From: Oricola nitratireducens
GTDB taxonomy: Bacteria > Pseudomonadota > Alphaproteobacteria > Rhizobiales > Rhizobiaceae
Assembly (NCBI RefSeq): GCF_014904745.1
Contig: NZ_JACZCS010000014.1
Coordinates: 1-64,000 of the forward strand
Direction: 5' to 3'
DNA length: 64,000 nt
Positions 49,574-59,200 of the stretch are shown piece after piece. Each line of letters opens with the position of its first letter. Positions within the stretch are counted from its first letter, which is position 1. Below the pieces are notes generated by a model that made no database searches, was not told the origin of the DNA, and worked only from the letters and a program-made list of their open reading frames with translations. The position numbers were made by a program, and so were the translations under genes.

Positions 49574-50224
49574 CTATAGTGCGTCGTTTCCAAGGGTCTG
49601 GTTCAACAGGTGAATGGCATCAAGGATATCCGCCTCGATCGCAACGCCCAAGGCTTCGGCATCCCCTCGGCGTATGGCCTCCAGCGTCATCTGGTGCTTA
49701 TCGACCATGCGTGTCGTTTCGTTCATCTCATAAACGCTTCGCATGAATGGGCCAAACTGCATCCAAATGCTTTCCAGCAGAGCGACCAGGACTTCCGAGC
49801 CTCCAGCTCGGTACAATTCGAAGTGAAATTGGTAGTTTTCCCGCATATACGCGTCCGCATCCTTGGCTCCGTAGCTTTGGTTCATGCGTGAATCGCTGGC
49901 TTCCATCGCGGCAATAGTCTCAGACGTCACATAGGGAAGCGCCCGGCGTGCGCAAAGCGGCTCCAGTTGCAGCCGCGCTTGCATAAGCTCCTCGAAACGT
50001 CGGCGAGTGAGTTCGGGAATGCCGACCCGGCCGTTACGACGCACTTCCAGCGCGCGCTCGCCGCCGAGCCTGGTAATCGCCTCACGGACAGGCATCAGTC
50101 CAACGCCCATACTCTTGCTTAGGCCCCTTAGACTAACGCTCGTGCCGGGAGAAAACCGGCCCGAAATAAGCTGCTCGCGAAGCGCCAGATAAACCTGTTG
50201 CTGTTGCGTCGATAGCTCTCGCAT
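49574..50224 (-). CDS. GntR family (FCD) transcriptional regulator
   Basis: 216 residues. The helix-turn-helix region reads SLRGLSKSMGVGLMPVREAI, and the FCD domain includes RLQLEPLCARRAL and the metal-binding-type ENYQFHFELYRAG and VDKHQMTLEAIRRGD. It lies 235 bp downstream of the SDR-ligase-aminotransferase set on the same strand and probably regulates it. Confidence 0.89.
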   Translation of the reverse strand: MRELSTQQQQVYLALREQLISGRFSPGTSVSLRGLSKSMGVGLMPVREAITRLGGERALEVRRNGRVGIPELTRRRFEELMQARLQLEPLCARRALPYVTSETIAAMEASDSRMNQSYGAKDADAYMRENYQFHFELYRAGGSEVLVALLESIWMQFGPFMRSVYEMNETTRMVDKHQMTLEAIRRGDAEALGVAIEADILDAIHLLNQTLGNDAL

Positions 50225-50459
50225 TATTTCCTACACCCCGATACCGCCGCCGCCAGCGGGCCTGCCGCGATATCGTCAAGCCTTGCCGTTACTCTTGGGC
50301 GCAGAACGGTCAATTGCTGAGTTGAATGCCACGCCATAACATAATCCAGTGCTCGACAACCAGTATGTGAGTTGCAATTGCCTTGCAGACATTGCGACAA
50401 GACCACTTGAAAAACCTATGGCTTCAGCTGTCTGGTCGCGAGTTTCCGATTCAGGATGT

Positions 50460-51233
50460 TCAGGCCAGTTGGACCTTGCGTTCCTGGAGGATGTTGCCGC
50501 CATCGACGACCAGCATAGCGCCGTTCACGTAGCTGGCTTCGGCAGAAGCCAGAAAAGCAGCGGCGGCAGCGACTTCATCCGGGGTCCCGGCGCGCCCGGG
50601 TGGCGTGTGCCGCGCAGCGATCCGCTCGTCCTCGGTGGAGGCTCCAGTTTCGATCCAACCGGGGGCGACTGCATTCACGGTCACGCCGCAAGATGCAACT
50701 TCGAGCGCCAGGGCATGGGTGAGCCCCACCATGCCAGCCTTTGCCGCCGAATAGGCAGCTTCTCCCGGATTGGAAACCAGCGGTCCGGTAACAGAGGCGA
50801 TATTCACGATACGCCCGCGCCGCCTTTCAACCATTGACCCCAGAAATGCGCGCGTGACCAGAAAAGCGGTCTTGAGGGTAACGTCGATTCCGATGTCCCA
50901 ATCGGATTCGCTCAGCGCCAGAAAATCGCGTTGCACGGCTGGCACCGCCACGGACCCCATGCCTGCATTGTTGATGAGAATATCAACGGGACCAACAACG
51001 TCCCGCAATCGCAAAACCTCATTTGCCTTGGTGAGATCCGCGACATGGGATGTGACGCTGTAGCCCTGTGCCCGCAGTTCTTCCGCGCGCAGGTGAATCC
51101 GGTCGCTTGCACCGGTAATGAAAACGGCCAGACCTTTCTGTGCAAGCTTGCGGGCAATCGCAAAGCCTATGCCATCTGGTCCTCCAGCTCCTGTCACCAG
51201 AGCCGTGCGAAAGTCGCCTTCGCGCGACGTCAT
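50460..51233 (-). CDS. Short-chain dehydrogenase/reductase
   Basis: 257 residues. The cofactor motif is TGAGGPDGIGFAIARKL, the NNAG segment is present, and the catalytic residues are in NIASVTGPLVSNPGEAAYSA followed by AAKAG. The C-terminal VNGAMLVVDGGN is typical of 3-oxoacyl-ACP reductase-like SDRs. It overlaps the glutamine-synthetase-like gene by 4 nt (ATGA). It would oxidise an alcohol or reduce a carbonyl in the gamma-glutamyl amine pathway; the exact substrate is unknown. Confidence 0.9.
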   Translation of the reverse strand: MTSREGDFRTALVTGAGGPDGIGFAIARKLAQKGLAVFITGASDRIHLRAEELRAQGYSVTSHVADLTKANEVLRLRDVVGPVDILINNAGMGSVAVPAVQRDFLALSESDWDIGIDVTLKTAFLVTRAFLGSMVERRRGRIVNIASVTGPLVSNPGEAAYSAAKAGMVGLTHALALEVASCGVTVNAVAPGWIETGASTEDERIAARHTPPGRAGTPDEVAAAAAFLASAEASYVNGAMLVVDGGNILQERKVQLA

Positions 51234-52612
51234 ATGACGTCGCCATAATAGGCAAACTCTTCGTCTGTCACCTTCGAGGAAAAGAAATCGTGTTCCACAC
51301 GCTTTAGCGCAATGAAGACGGAGGACATGCGTTCACCGAGGGCGTCCTTCAGGAAGTCGGAGCCAGCAGCCCGGTCGATTGCCTCCCGCCAGTCGCAGGG
51401 CAGTGTCGTTTCGGTGTCATCGCTGTAGGTGGTCGACTCTGCGTCTGGCTCTATCCGGTTTTCGATTCCCCTGTAAATCCCGGCAAGGACCGTCGCAGCA
51501 ACCAGATAAGGGTTGGCGTCGACACCGGGGGAACGATGTTCAAGGTGGCGGTTGGCCGGGCTGCCTGCCGGCACCCTGATGGCAACGCTTCGGTTGTTGC
51601 GGCCCCATGTCGGAGATGTCGGCGCATAGCTGTTGCGTGTAAAGCGACGCCAGGAATTCAGATTGGGTGCAAAGACCAGCATCGAATCCGCCATTGTCTC
51701 CTGCAGACCACCGATAGCGTGGCGCAGCGCAGGCGCGAGATCATCTTGCTGGTCGGCAAACAGATTGAGACCCGATGGGTCGGCAAGACTGGCGTGAAGG
51801 TGCATGCCGGAACCCGATTGATGGGCGAATGGCTTGGACATGAAGTTGGCGCGCATGCCGTGGCGGATCGCGAGACCGCGAACGAGCCGCTTGAGCATCA
51901 CCAGATCGTCTGCCGCCCGTAGGCCTTGGGTCTGATGGCGGAGCGTGAGTTCGTACTGGCCGGGCGCATATTCAGAGATGATGGTTTCAACAGGCAGATT
52001 TTGGGCTGCGGCGGCGCGATAAAGCGCATCGATTAACGGCTCGAACTGATCCAGCATGGCAACGCTGTAAACGTGGTTGCCCTGCGCCGCGGTTCCCGAA
52101 AGCGGCAGGCGCGCTGCCTCAGGTTTGCCAGACCCATTTTTTTCGGCGTCAAGAAGATAGAATTCCAGTTCGAAAGCCAGCACCGGGAACAGGTTTTTCG
52201 CTGCAAATCGGTCGATCTGGCGCGCCAGAGCCTGACGGGGATCAGCACCCATGGGAGATCCGTCGAGTTCGTACAGCATGACGCGAACTTCACCGCGTTC
52301 GGGTGACGTCCAGGGCAATGTTACAAGTGAACCGGAAATCGGCCATGCAACTCTGTCGGCGTCTCCATCGTCCCAGGTCAAACCGGTTTCATCGACATCA
52401 GCGCCGGTAACATCGAGCCCGAGAATAGAGCCGGGCAGATGCCGGCCGGAACGGAACAATGGCAAGAGTTCATGACGGCGGATAATCTTGCCGCGCGCAA
52501 CCCCGTTTGGATCGATGAGAACCAGGTCGAAGGCTGCGATTTCCGGATGCTGTTCCAGGAATGTCTCGGCTTCCTCGATAGGCGCCGCATTATGTGGACG
52601 TGTTCCGGTCAT
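51230..52612 (-). CDS. Glutamine synthetase family gamma-glutamyl-amine ligase
   Basis: 460 residues. The ATP- and metal-binding motifs ELEFYLLDAEKNG and GSGMHLHASLAD are present, as are NLNSWRRFTRNSYAP and NNRSVAIRVPAGSPANRHLE. The length and the lack of the adenylylation region point to the PuuA/IpuC/GlnA3-type ligases, which couple glutamate to an amine using ATP, rather than to assimilation GlnA. It lies between the aminotransferase (1-bp gap) and the SDR (4-nt overlap). Confidence 0.9.
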   Translation of the reverse strand: MTGTRPHNAAPIEEAETFLEQHPEIAAFDLVLIDPNGVARGKIIRRHELLPLFRSGRHLPGSILGLDVTGADVDETGLTWDDGDADRVAWPISGSLVTLPWTSPERGEVRVMLYELDGSPMGADPRQALARQIDRFAAKNLFPVLAFELEFYLLDAEKNGSGKPEAARLPLSGTAAQGNHVYSVAMLDQFEPLIDALYRAAAAQNLPVETIISEYAPGQYELTLRHQTQGLRAADDLVMLKRLVRGLAIRHGMRANFMSKPFAHQSGSGMHLHASLADPSGLNLFADQQDDLAPALRHAIGGLQETMADSMLVFAPNLNSWRRFTRNSYAPTSPTWGRNNRSVAIRVPAGSPANRHLEHRSPGVDANPYLVAATVLAGIYRGIENRIEPDAESTTYSDDTETTLPCDWREAIDRAAGSDFLKDALGERMSSVFIALKRVEHDFFSSKVTDEEFAYYGDVI

Positions 52613-52613
52613 T

Positions 52614-54005
52614 TTATGCAGCCTCGGTCATTCTATGCAGGATTTTCTCAAAGCTGGCGACAAGGCCAGCGACATTGGCTTCGCTTGTGGTTGGCGCCAC
52701 AAGAACCATATTGTGGAACGGGGTGACGAGATATCCGAGATTCAGGAATGCCGAATGCAGCGCCTTCTGGATCGTCGAATTGGCCGCAGCCTTTGCTTCT
52801 GCAGCGTTCTGCACCGGATCAGGAGAGAACACGACCTCCAGCCGCGCCCCGACACGACCAACATGCCACGGCAAATTATATTGCTTGATGACCGCCGAGA
52901 AGCCTTCCTCGACAATATCGGCAAGACGGTTCATTTTGGCGTAGGTTTCGGCTGTCATCACCTCTTCGAGGCAGGCCCTGAGGCAGGCGAGTTGCAATGC
53001 GCTGCCAGAGAGCGTTGTGCCTATGCCTGAGTGACCCGTGCCGGTAACTGCCGCGCGCGCAGCGTCGAGCCTGCTCGCCACATCGTCCGTCATGCCCCAT
53101 ACAGCGACTGGAATACCGCCGCCGACGGGCTTTCCAACGATAAAGATATCCGGTTCGAGACCGTGAACCTTTGAATATCCGCCGTACCCGGTCGAAACCG
53201 TATGCGTTTCATCGATGTGAAGCAGCGTCCCGGTGGCGCGCGTCAGATCCCGCAGCGCTTTATGAAAACCGGGATGCGGAAGAATCATGCCGCAATTGGT
53301 CATGACAGGCTCTGCCACCACGCAAGCGATATCACCTCCCTTCAGCGCTGCCTCAAGAGCAGGCACATCATTGAAGGGAATGCAGACCGTCGTCTCGGAC
53401 AGATCCACCGCCTGACCAATCAGGCCACCACGAGGCACCGTTTGCCCGTCGACGAGGTCCACCAACGTTTCGTCGACCGCCCCATGATAGCAGCCATCGA
53501 ACACCAGGATCTTTTTGCGCCCTGTCACCGCACGCGCAACCCGAAGGGCAAAGCGGTTGGCATCACTTGCCGTCGTCGTCACCTGCCACTTTGACATGCC
53601 GAATGTGCTGCGCAAGAGGTTGCCAACGGCATCCAGGTCATTGGAGGGCAACATAGTCGTGAGGCCATGGTTAGCAGCGCCAGCCAGCGCATTCAAAATC
53701 GGCTGCGGCCCGTGACCGAACATCGCGCCACTGTCTCCCAGGCAAAAATCAATCACGTGATTTCCATCGATGTCCCAAACTTCGCTTCCGGACGCTTTGG
53801 CGACCACAACTGGAAACGGCATTGGCCAATCCCGCATCCAGTATTGCGGGACCTGATCGAAGAATCCGGAGGATGGCGCGGCGAAAATCTCCTTACTGCG
53901 CGACCGCCGGCTAATGAAGACGGCAGTTTCTTCGGCAACAATGCGCCTCGCGGCGGTGAGAATTGCGTCGGATTCCAGCTGTCTGGCGGGTGAGGTGCTT
54001 GGCAC
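52614..54005 (-). CDS. Class III aminotransferase (PLP-dependent)
   Basis: 463 residues from a GTG at 54005 (VPSTSPARQLESDAILTAAR) that has GGAAGG 9 nt upstream; a TTG at 54068 also opens the frame. The class III motifs VWDIDGNHVIDFCLGDSGAM, LVFDGCYHGAVDETLV and the DIFIVGKPVGGGIPVAVWGM segment, with the PLP lysine in VGKPVGGG, are clear. It is the first gene of the unit and would move the amino group of an omega-amino compound or hydroxy-amine. Confidence 0.9.
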   Translation of the reverse strand: MPSTSPARQLESDAILTAARRIVAEETAVFISRRSRSKEIFAAPSSGFFDQVPQYWMRDWPMPFPVVVAKASGSEVWDIDGNHVIDFCLGDSGAMFGHGPQPILNALAGAANHGLTTMLPSNDLDAVGNLLRSTFGMSKWQVTTTASDANRFALRVARAVTGRKKILVFDGCYHGAVDETLVDLVDGQTVPRGGLIGQAVDLSETTVCIPFNDVPALEAALKGGDIACVVAEPVMTNCGMILPHPGFHKALRDLTRATGTLLHIDETHTVSTGYGGYSKVHGLEPDIFIVGKPVGGGIPVAVWGMTDDVASRLDAARAAVTGTGHSGIGTTLSGSALQLACLRACLEEVMTAETYAKMNRLADIVEEGFSAVIKQYNLPWHVGRVGARLEVVFSPDPVQNAAEAKAAANSTIQKALHSAFLNLGYLVTPFHNMVLVAPTTSEANVAGLVASFEKILHRMTEAA

Positions 54006-54248
54006 TGATCGAAACCTTCCAAAGTGAATAATGTGATCACATTTATGGGTCCTGCATTTTTGCGTCAACGAAAACCCGGGATTTTTGATGATATTTTTAA
54101 GATTCCGCTCGTCTATTGTTATTATAGTTGGTTGAGGATGACATGCCTGACATTAATGTGATCACCATAATGATGATCAGGTATGAGAGCGGCCGTGCAA
54201 AAGTCGGCCACGGTAACGGCGTGCCAATCTCGCCGCAGGGCGGAGTAA
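54006..54248. other. Promoter side of aminotransferase operon and unidentified sequence
   Basis: This stretch includes AT-rich sequence with ATAATGTGATCACATTTATG near 54028-54047, whose core TGTGATCACA (54033-54042) is a perfect palindrome. That is a plausible regulator site for the minus-strand operon. The rest shows no gene. Confidence 0.4.
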
Positions 54249-54581
54249 AATCCGGCGACCATCCGTGTCGACCAGGGTTCGGAGTTCATCTCTCGCGATC
54301 TCGGTCTCTGGGCGTATCAGCACGACGTCACGCTCGACTCCTCAAGGCATGGGAAGCCGACAGACAACGCTTTCATAGAGGCGTTCAACGGACGGTTCCG
54401 GGCGGAATGCCTGAACAGCCACTGGTTCTTGAGCCTTGAAGATGCGGCCGAAAAGTTGGAGGCTTGGCGTAGAGACTATAATGAGCAACGACCGCATAGC
54501 GCCATCGGGTACAAGGCCCCGGCGGACATGATGAAATCAGCGCACGGCGGAGCGGCGCGGGCGAAACTGGCTCCGACATGA
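54249..54581 (+). pseudogene. IS3-family transposase (OrfB) C-terminal fragment
   Basis: The frame open after a TAA at 54246 encodes VDQGSEFISRDLGLWAYQHD, HGKPTDNAFIEAFNGRFRAE, LEAWRRDYNEQRPHSAIGYK and ends KLAPT at a TGA at 54579-54581. This is the C-terminal third of an IS3 integrase with the DDE-domain Asp and Glu regions. The N-terminal part and OrfA are absent. Confidence 0.88.
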
Positions 54582-54603
54582 CGGAAGAGAGGCGCGAAAA
54601 AAC

Positions 54604-56244
54604 GTGAACACCAAGCTACCGGATTTCACGCCATCGGTCGATCTGACCGTCACGCGCGGCGCGGGCCCAGTGCGCCATCGAAAACCACACTACGTGACGC
54701 TGACGCCGCCGTGCAGCCATGCCTGCCCGGCTGGCGAGGACATCAGGGAATGGTTGGCGGAAGCGCAGGCCGGCCGTTACCGGGAAGCGTGGGACATCCT
54801 GACCGCGCAGAACCCGATGCCGGCCGTGCACGGCCGGGTCTGCTATCACCCCTGCGAAAGCAACTGCAACCGCGGCGCGGTCGACGCGCCGGTGTCGATC
54901 CATGCCGTCGAACGCTTCCTCGGCGACATGGCCGCCACAGAAGGCTGGGCTTTCGAACCCGTCCGGCCGCAGAGCGGGAAGAAGGTTCTGGTCGTCGGCG
55001 CGGGGCCGGCAGGCCTGTCGGCAGCCTATCATCTCGCAAGGCTCGGTCACACGGTCGAGATCCGCGAGGCCGGCCCGGTCGCCGGCGGCATGATGCATTT
55101 CGGCATTCCGGCCTACCGGCTGCCGCGCGCCGAACTGACCAAGGAAGTCGCGCGCATCGAGGCGCTCGGCGTGAAGATCGTCACCAACCACAAGGTGACC
55201 GATCTTCTGTCCGAAAAGCGCGAGGGCGGATTCGACGCGGTGTTCCTGGCGATCGGAGCGGGCCGCGGCAAACACGTCGAGATTCCAGCGCGTGACGCCA
55301 CGAGGGTGCTTGATGCGGTCGACGTGCTGCACGAGACGAGCGCAGACAATCCGCCACTGCTCGGACGCCGGGTCATCGTGTATGGTGGCGGCAATACGGC
55401 GATGGACGCCGCCCGGACCGCCAAGCGGCTGGGAGCGACGGAAGCGCTGATCGTCTACCGGCGCGACCGCGAGCACATGCCGGCGCATGCCTTCGAGGCC
55501 GACGAGGCGATCGAGGAAGGCGTCAAGATTCAATGGTTGACCACGATCAAGGAGATCTCGGGGTCGGACTTGACGGTGGAACGCATGGCGCTCGATGAGC
55601 ATGGCCGGCCGCAGCCGACCGGCGAATTCGAGACGCTGAGCGCCGATGCGGTAGTGCTGGCGCTGGGCCAGCAGAGCGACGGCCGGTTCCTCGCCAAGGT
55701 GCCGGGAATCCGCTTCACGCCGGACGGCGCGGTGGAGATCGGCCCCGACCTGATGACCGGCGCGGACGGTGTCTTCGCCGGCGGCGACATGGTGCCGAGC
55801 CAGCAATCGGTGACGATCGCGGTCGGCCACGGCAAGCGAGCGGCGCGCCATATCGACGCCTGGCTGAGCGGCGGCAAATATGCCGAGCCGGCCGCCGCCG
55901 ATCTGGTCTCTTTCGACATGCTGCATCTGCCGGTCTATTCCGACGCCGAACCGGGCAAGCAGAAGAAGCTCGACGCCGTCGGACGGCTCGACGGTTTCGC
56001 GGAGATCGTTTCGGGTTTCAGCGAAAAGGAAGCGCGGTTCGAGGCACAGCGCTGCTATTCATGCGGCGATTGCTACGAGTGCGACAATTGCTATGCCGCG
56101 TGCCCCGAAGGCGCGATCATCAAGCTCGGGCCCGGCAAGCGCTACGAATACGACTACGCAAAATGCACCGGCTGCGCGACCTGCTTCGAGCAGTGCCCAT
56201 GCCACGCCATCGAGATGGTCCCGGAGGGTTCGACCCATGGCTGA
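54604..56244 (+). CDS. GltD-like NAD(P)H-dependent Fe-S flavoprotein with ferredoxin domain
   Basis: 546 residues from a GTG at 54604. The N-terminal Fe-S region has CSHACPAGEDIREWLAEAQA and CYHPCESNCNRG. The FAD motif is VVGAGPAGLSAAYHLARLGH and the NADPH motif VIVYGGGNTAMDAARTAKRL. The C-terminus carries two [4Fe-4S] clusters, CYSCGDCYECDNCYAACPEG and CTGCATCFEQCP. It probably moves electrons between NAD(P)H and the ferredoxin/nifJ system, like NfnB or glutamate synthase small subunit relatives. It overlaps nifJ by 8 nt. Confidence 0.9.
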   Translation: MNTKLPDFTPSVDLTVTRGAGPVRHRKPHYVTLTPPCSHACPAGEDIREWLAEAQAGRYREAWDILTAQNPMPAVHGRVCYHPCESNCNRGAVDAPVSIHAVERFLGDMAATEGWAFEPVRPQSGKKVLVVGAGPAGLSAAYHLARLGHTVEIREAGPVAGGMMHFGIPAYRLPRAELTKEVARIEALGVKIVTNHKVTDLLSEKREGGFDAVFLAIGAGRGKHVEIPARDATRVLDAVDVLHETSADNPPLLGRRVIVYGGGNTAMDAARTAKRLGATEALIVYRRDREHMPAHAFEADEAIEEGVKIQWLTTIKEISGSDLTVERMALDEHGRPQPTGEFETLSADAVVLALGQQSDGRFLAKVPGIRFTPDGAVEIGPDLMTGADGVFAGGDMVPSQQSVTIAVGHGKRAARHIDAWLSGGKYAEPAAADLVSFDMLHLPVYSDAEPGKQKKLDAVGRLDGFAEIVSGFSEKEARFEAQRCYSCGDCYECDNCYAACPEGAIIKLGPGKRYEYDYAKCTGCATCFEQCPCHAIEMVPEGSTHG

Positions 56245-59200
56245 CGCCGCTGCCGTTCAGGCGACGATCGACGGCAATGCCGCCGTCGCCCACATCGCCT
56301 ACCGGGTTAACGAGGTCTGCGCGATCTATCCGATCACGCCGTCCTCGCCGATGGCAGAGCTTGCCGACGAATGGACGGCGAAGGGCATCACCAACATCTG
56401 GGGCAACATCCCGGTCATCCAGGAGATGCAGAGCGAGGGCGGCGCCGCGGGCGCGCTGCACGGTTCGCTGCAGGCGGGCGCGCTGACGACGACCTTCACG
56501 GCGTCGCAGGGCCTGCTGCTGATGCTGCCGAACATGTTCAAGATCGCCGGCGAATTGACGCCGGCGGTGTTCCATGTCGCGGCGCGCTCGGTGGCGACGC
56601 AGGCGCTGTCGATCTTCGGCGATCATTCCGACGTCATGGCGATCCGTCCGACGGGCTTCGCCATGCTGGCGTCGAACTCGGTGCAGGAAGCCCACGATAT
56701 GGCGCTGATCGCGCAGGCGGCGACGCTGAAGGCGCGCGTGCCGTTCGTGCATTTCTTCGACGGGTTCAGAACCTCGCACGAGGTCAACACGGTGACGCTC
56801 GTGCCGGATGCCGCGATCCGCGCGATGATCGAAGACGATGACGTCATCGCGCATCGCGGGCGGGCGCTCAATCCCGAGCACCCGTTCGTGCGCGGAACGG
56901 CGCAAAACCCGGACGTGTTCTTCCAGGGGCGCGAGGCCGCCAACCGCTTTCACGCGGCAACGCCCGGCATCGTCGCCGAAGCGATGGAGAAATTCGCGGG
57001 TCTCACCGGACGCCAATACCGGCTGTTCGACTATTTCGGCGCGGCCGATGCCGAGCGCGTCATCGTCGCCATGGGATCCGGCGTCGAGGTCGTGCGCCAG
57101 ACGGTGGAGGATCTAAACGCGCATGGGGAGAAGATCGGCCTCGTTGCCGTCCGGCTGTTCCGGCCGTTTTCCGCCGAGCACCTGCTCGCGGCGCTGCCCG
57201 CGAGTTGCAAGGCTGTCGCCGTGCTCGACCGCACCAAGGAGCCGGGCGCGAGCGGCGAACCGCTCTATCTCGATGTCGTCTCGGTTGTGGCCGACGCGGT
57301 CGCGCGCGGCACTCGGGCGACCATGCCGAGGATCGTCGGCGGGCGATACGGCCTGTCGTCCAAGGATTTCGATCCGGCCCAGGTCAAGGCAGTGTTCGAC
57401 GAACTGAAGAAGGCGGAACCGCGCAACGGTTTCACCGTCGGCATCAATGACGACGTCACCTTCACCAGCCTCGAGGTCGACGCGAATTACACAACCGAGC
57501 CGGACGACGTCGTTCGCGCCGTCTTCTACGGCCTCGGCGCGGATGGCACGGTTGGCGCCAACAAGAACAGCGTCAAGATCATCGCCGAAGACTCCGGGCG
57601 CTACGCGCAGGGTTATTTCGTCTACGATTCCCACAAGTCGGGCGCACAGACGGTCTCGCATCTGCGGTTCGGGCCGAACCCGATCCGTTCGCCCTACCTG
57701 ATCCGCTCGGCGAATTTCGTCGCCTGCCACCAGTTCCACTTTCTGGAAAAGACCGACGTGCTGCGGCTGGCCGCGCCGGGTGCGACTTTCCTGTTGAATT
57801 CTCCCTACGGGCCGGACGAGGTCTGGGACCATCTGCCGCGTAGCGTGCAGCAGGAGATCATTTCGCGGAAGCTGAAATTCCATGTCATCGACGCGACGAC
57901 GGCGGCGCGCGAGGTGGGGCTGAAGAACCGCACCAACACAATTCTGCAAACCTGTTTCTTCGCGCTTTCCGGCGTGCTGCCGCGCGACGAGGCGATCGAC
58001 GCCATCAAGCAGGCCATCGCCAAAAGCTATGGCCGCAAGGGCAAGCGAGTCGTCGAGCAGAACTGGGCCGCCGTCGACGGGGCGCTGGCGCGCCTGCACG
58101 AAGTCATCGTGCCGGCGAGCGCGACCAGCGATTTCGAGCGCCCGCCGATCGTTCCCCTGTCCGCGCCGGATTTCGTGCGCCGGGTAACGGCGCGGATGAT
58201 GGAGGGGCTGGGCGACGAGATCGCGGTGTCGGCGATGCCGGTCGACGGCACGTTCCCGTCCGGCACGGCTGCGTGGGAGAAGCGCAACGTCGCCGAAGAG
58301 GTACCGGTCTGGCGTCAAGATCTTTGCATCCAGTGCGGCCAGTGCGGCTTTGTCTGCCCGCACAGCGTGATCCGGGCGAAGTATTATGACGAGGCGCAAC
58401 TGGACGGCGCACCGGAAGCGTTCAAGTCGGCGCCGGTCAATGCGCGCGGCTATCCCGGCGCGCATTTCTCGCTGCAATTCTATGTCGAGGATTGCACCGG
58501 CTGCGGGTTGTGCGTCGAGACCTGCCCGGCGCAAAGCCCTGCCGAGCCGGGGATCAAGGCGATCAACATGGAAGACAAGGCCGGGCTGGTAGACAGGGAG
58601 CGCGAGAACATCGCCTTCTTCGAGGGGCTGCCGATCAACGACCGCTCCCGCGTCGATTTCGCCAATGTGCGCGGCGTACAGTTCCTGGAGCCGCTGTTCG
58701 AGTTCTCCGGCGCCTGCGCCGGCTGCGGCGAGACGCCTTACGTCAAGCTGCTCTCGCAACTGTTCGGTGACCGGCTGATGGTCGCCAACGCCACCGGCTG
58801 CTCGTCGATCTATGGCGGTAACCTGCCGGTGACGCCATGGACGAAAAACGCCGAGGGGCGCGGGCCGGCCTGGTCGAATTCGCTGTTCGAGGACAATGCC
58901 GAATTCGGGCTCGGCTTCCGTCTCGCGGCCGACAAGCATCTGGGGCTCGCGCGCGACCTGCTGCGCCAGTTGGCGACGGAGATCGGCGAGGATCTGGCGG
59001 CCGCCATTCTCGACGCGCCGCAGATCAGGGAATCGGAAATCCGCGTGCAGCGCGAGCGCGTGGCGGCGCTGAAGACGAAGCTGCTGGCGCTGAAGAGCAA
59101 CATGGCGGCCGAGCACCTGCTGTCGGTCGTCGATCATCTGGTCCGGCGCTCGATCTGGATCGTCGGCGGCGACGGCTGGGCCTACGATATCGGCTATGGC

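Noticed and set aside
55880-56236. In-frame upstream extension of nifJ
   Set aside because: It overlaps the conserved Fe-S C-terminus of the preceding gene; the family N-terminus begins at the ATG at 56237.
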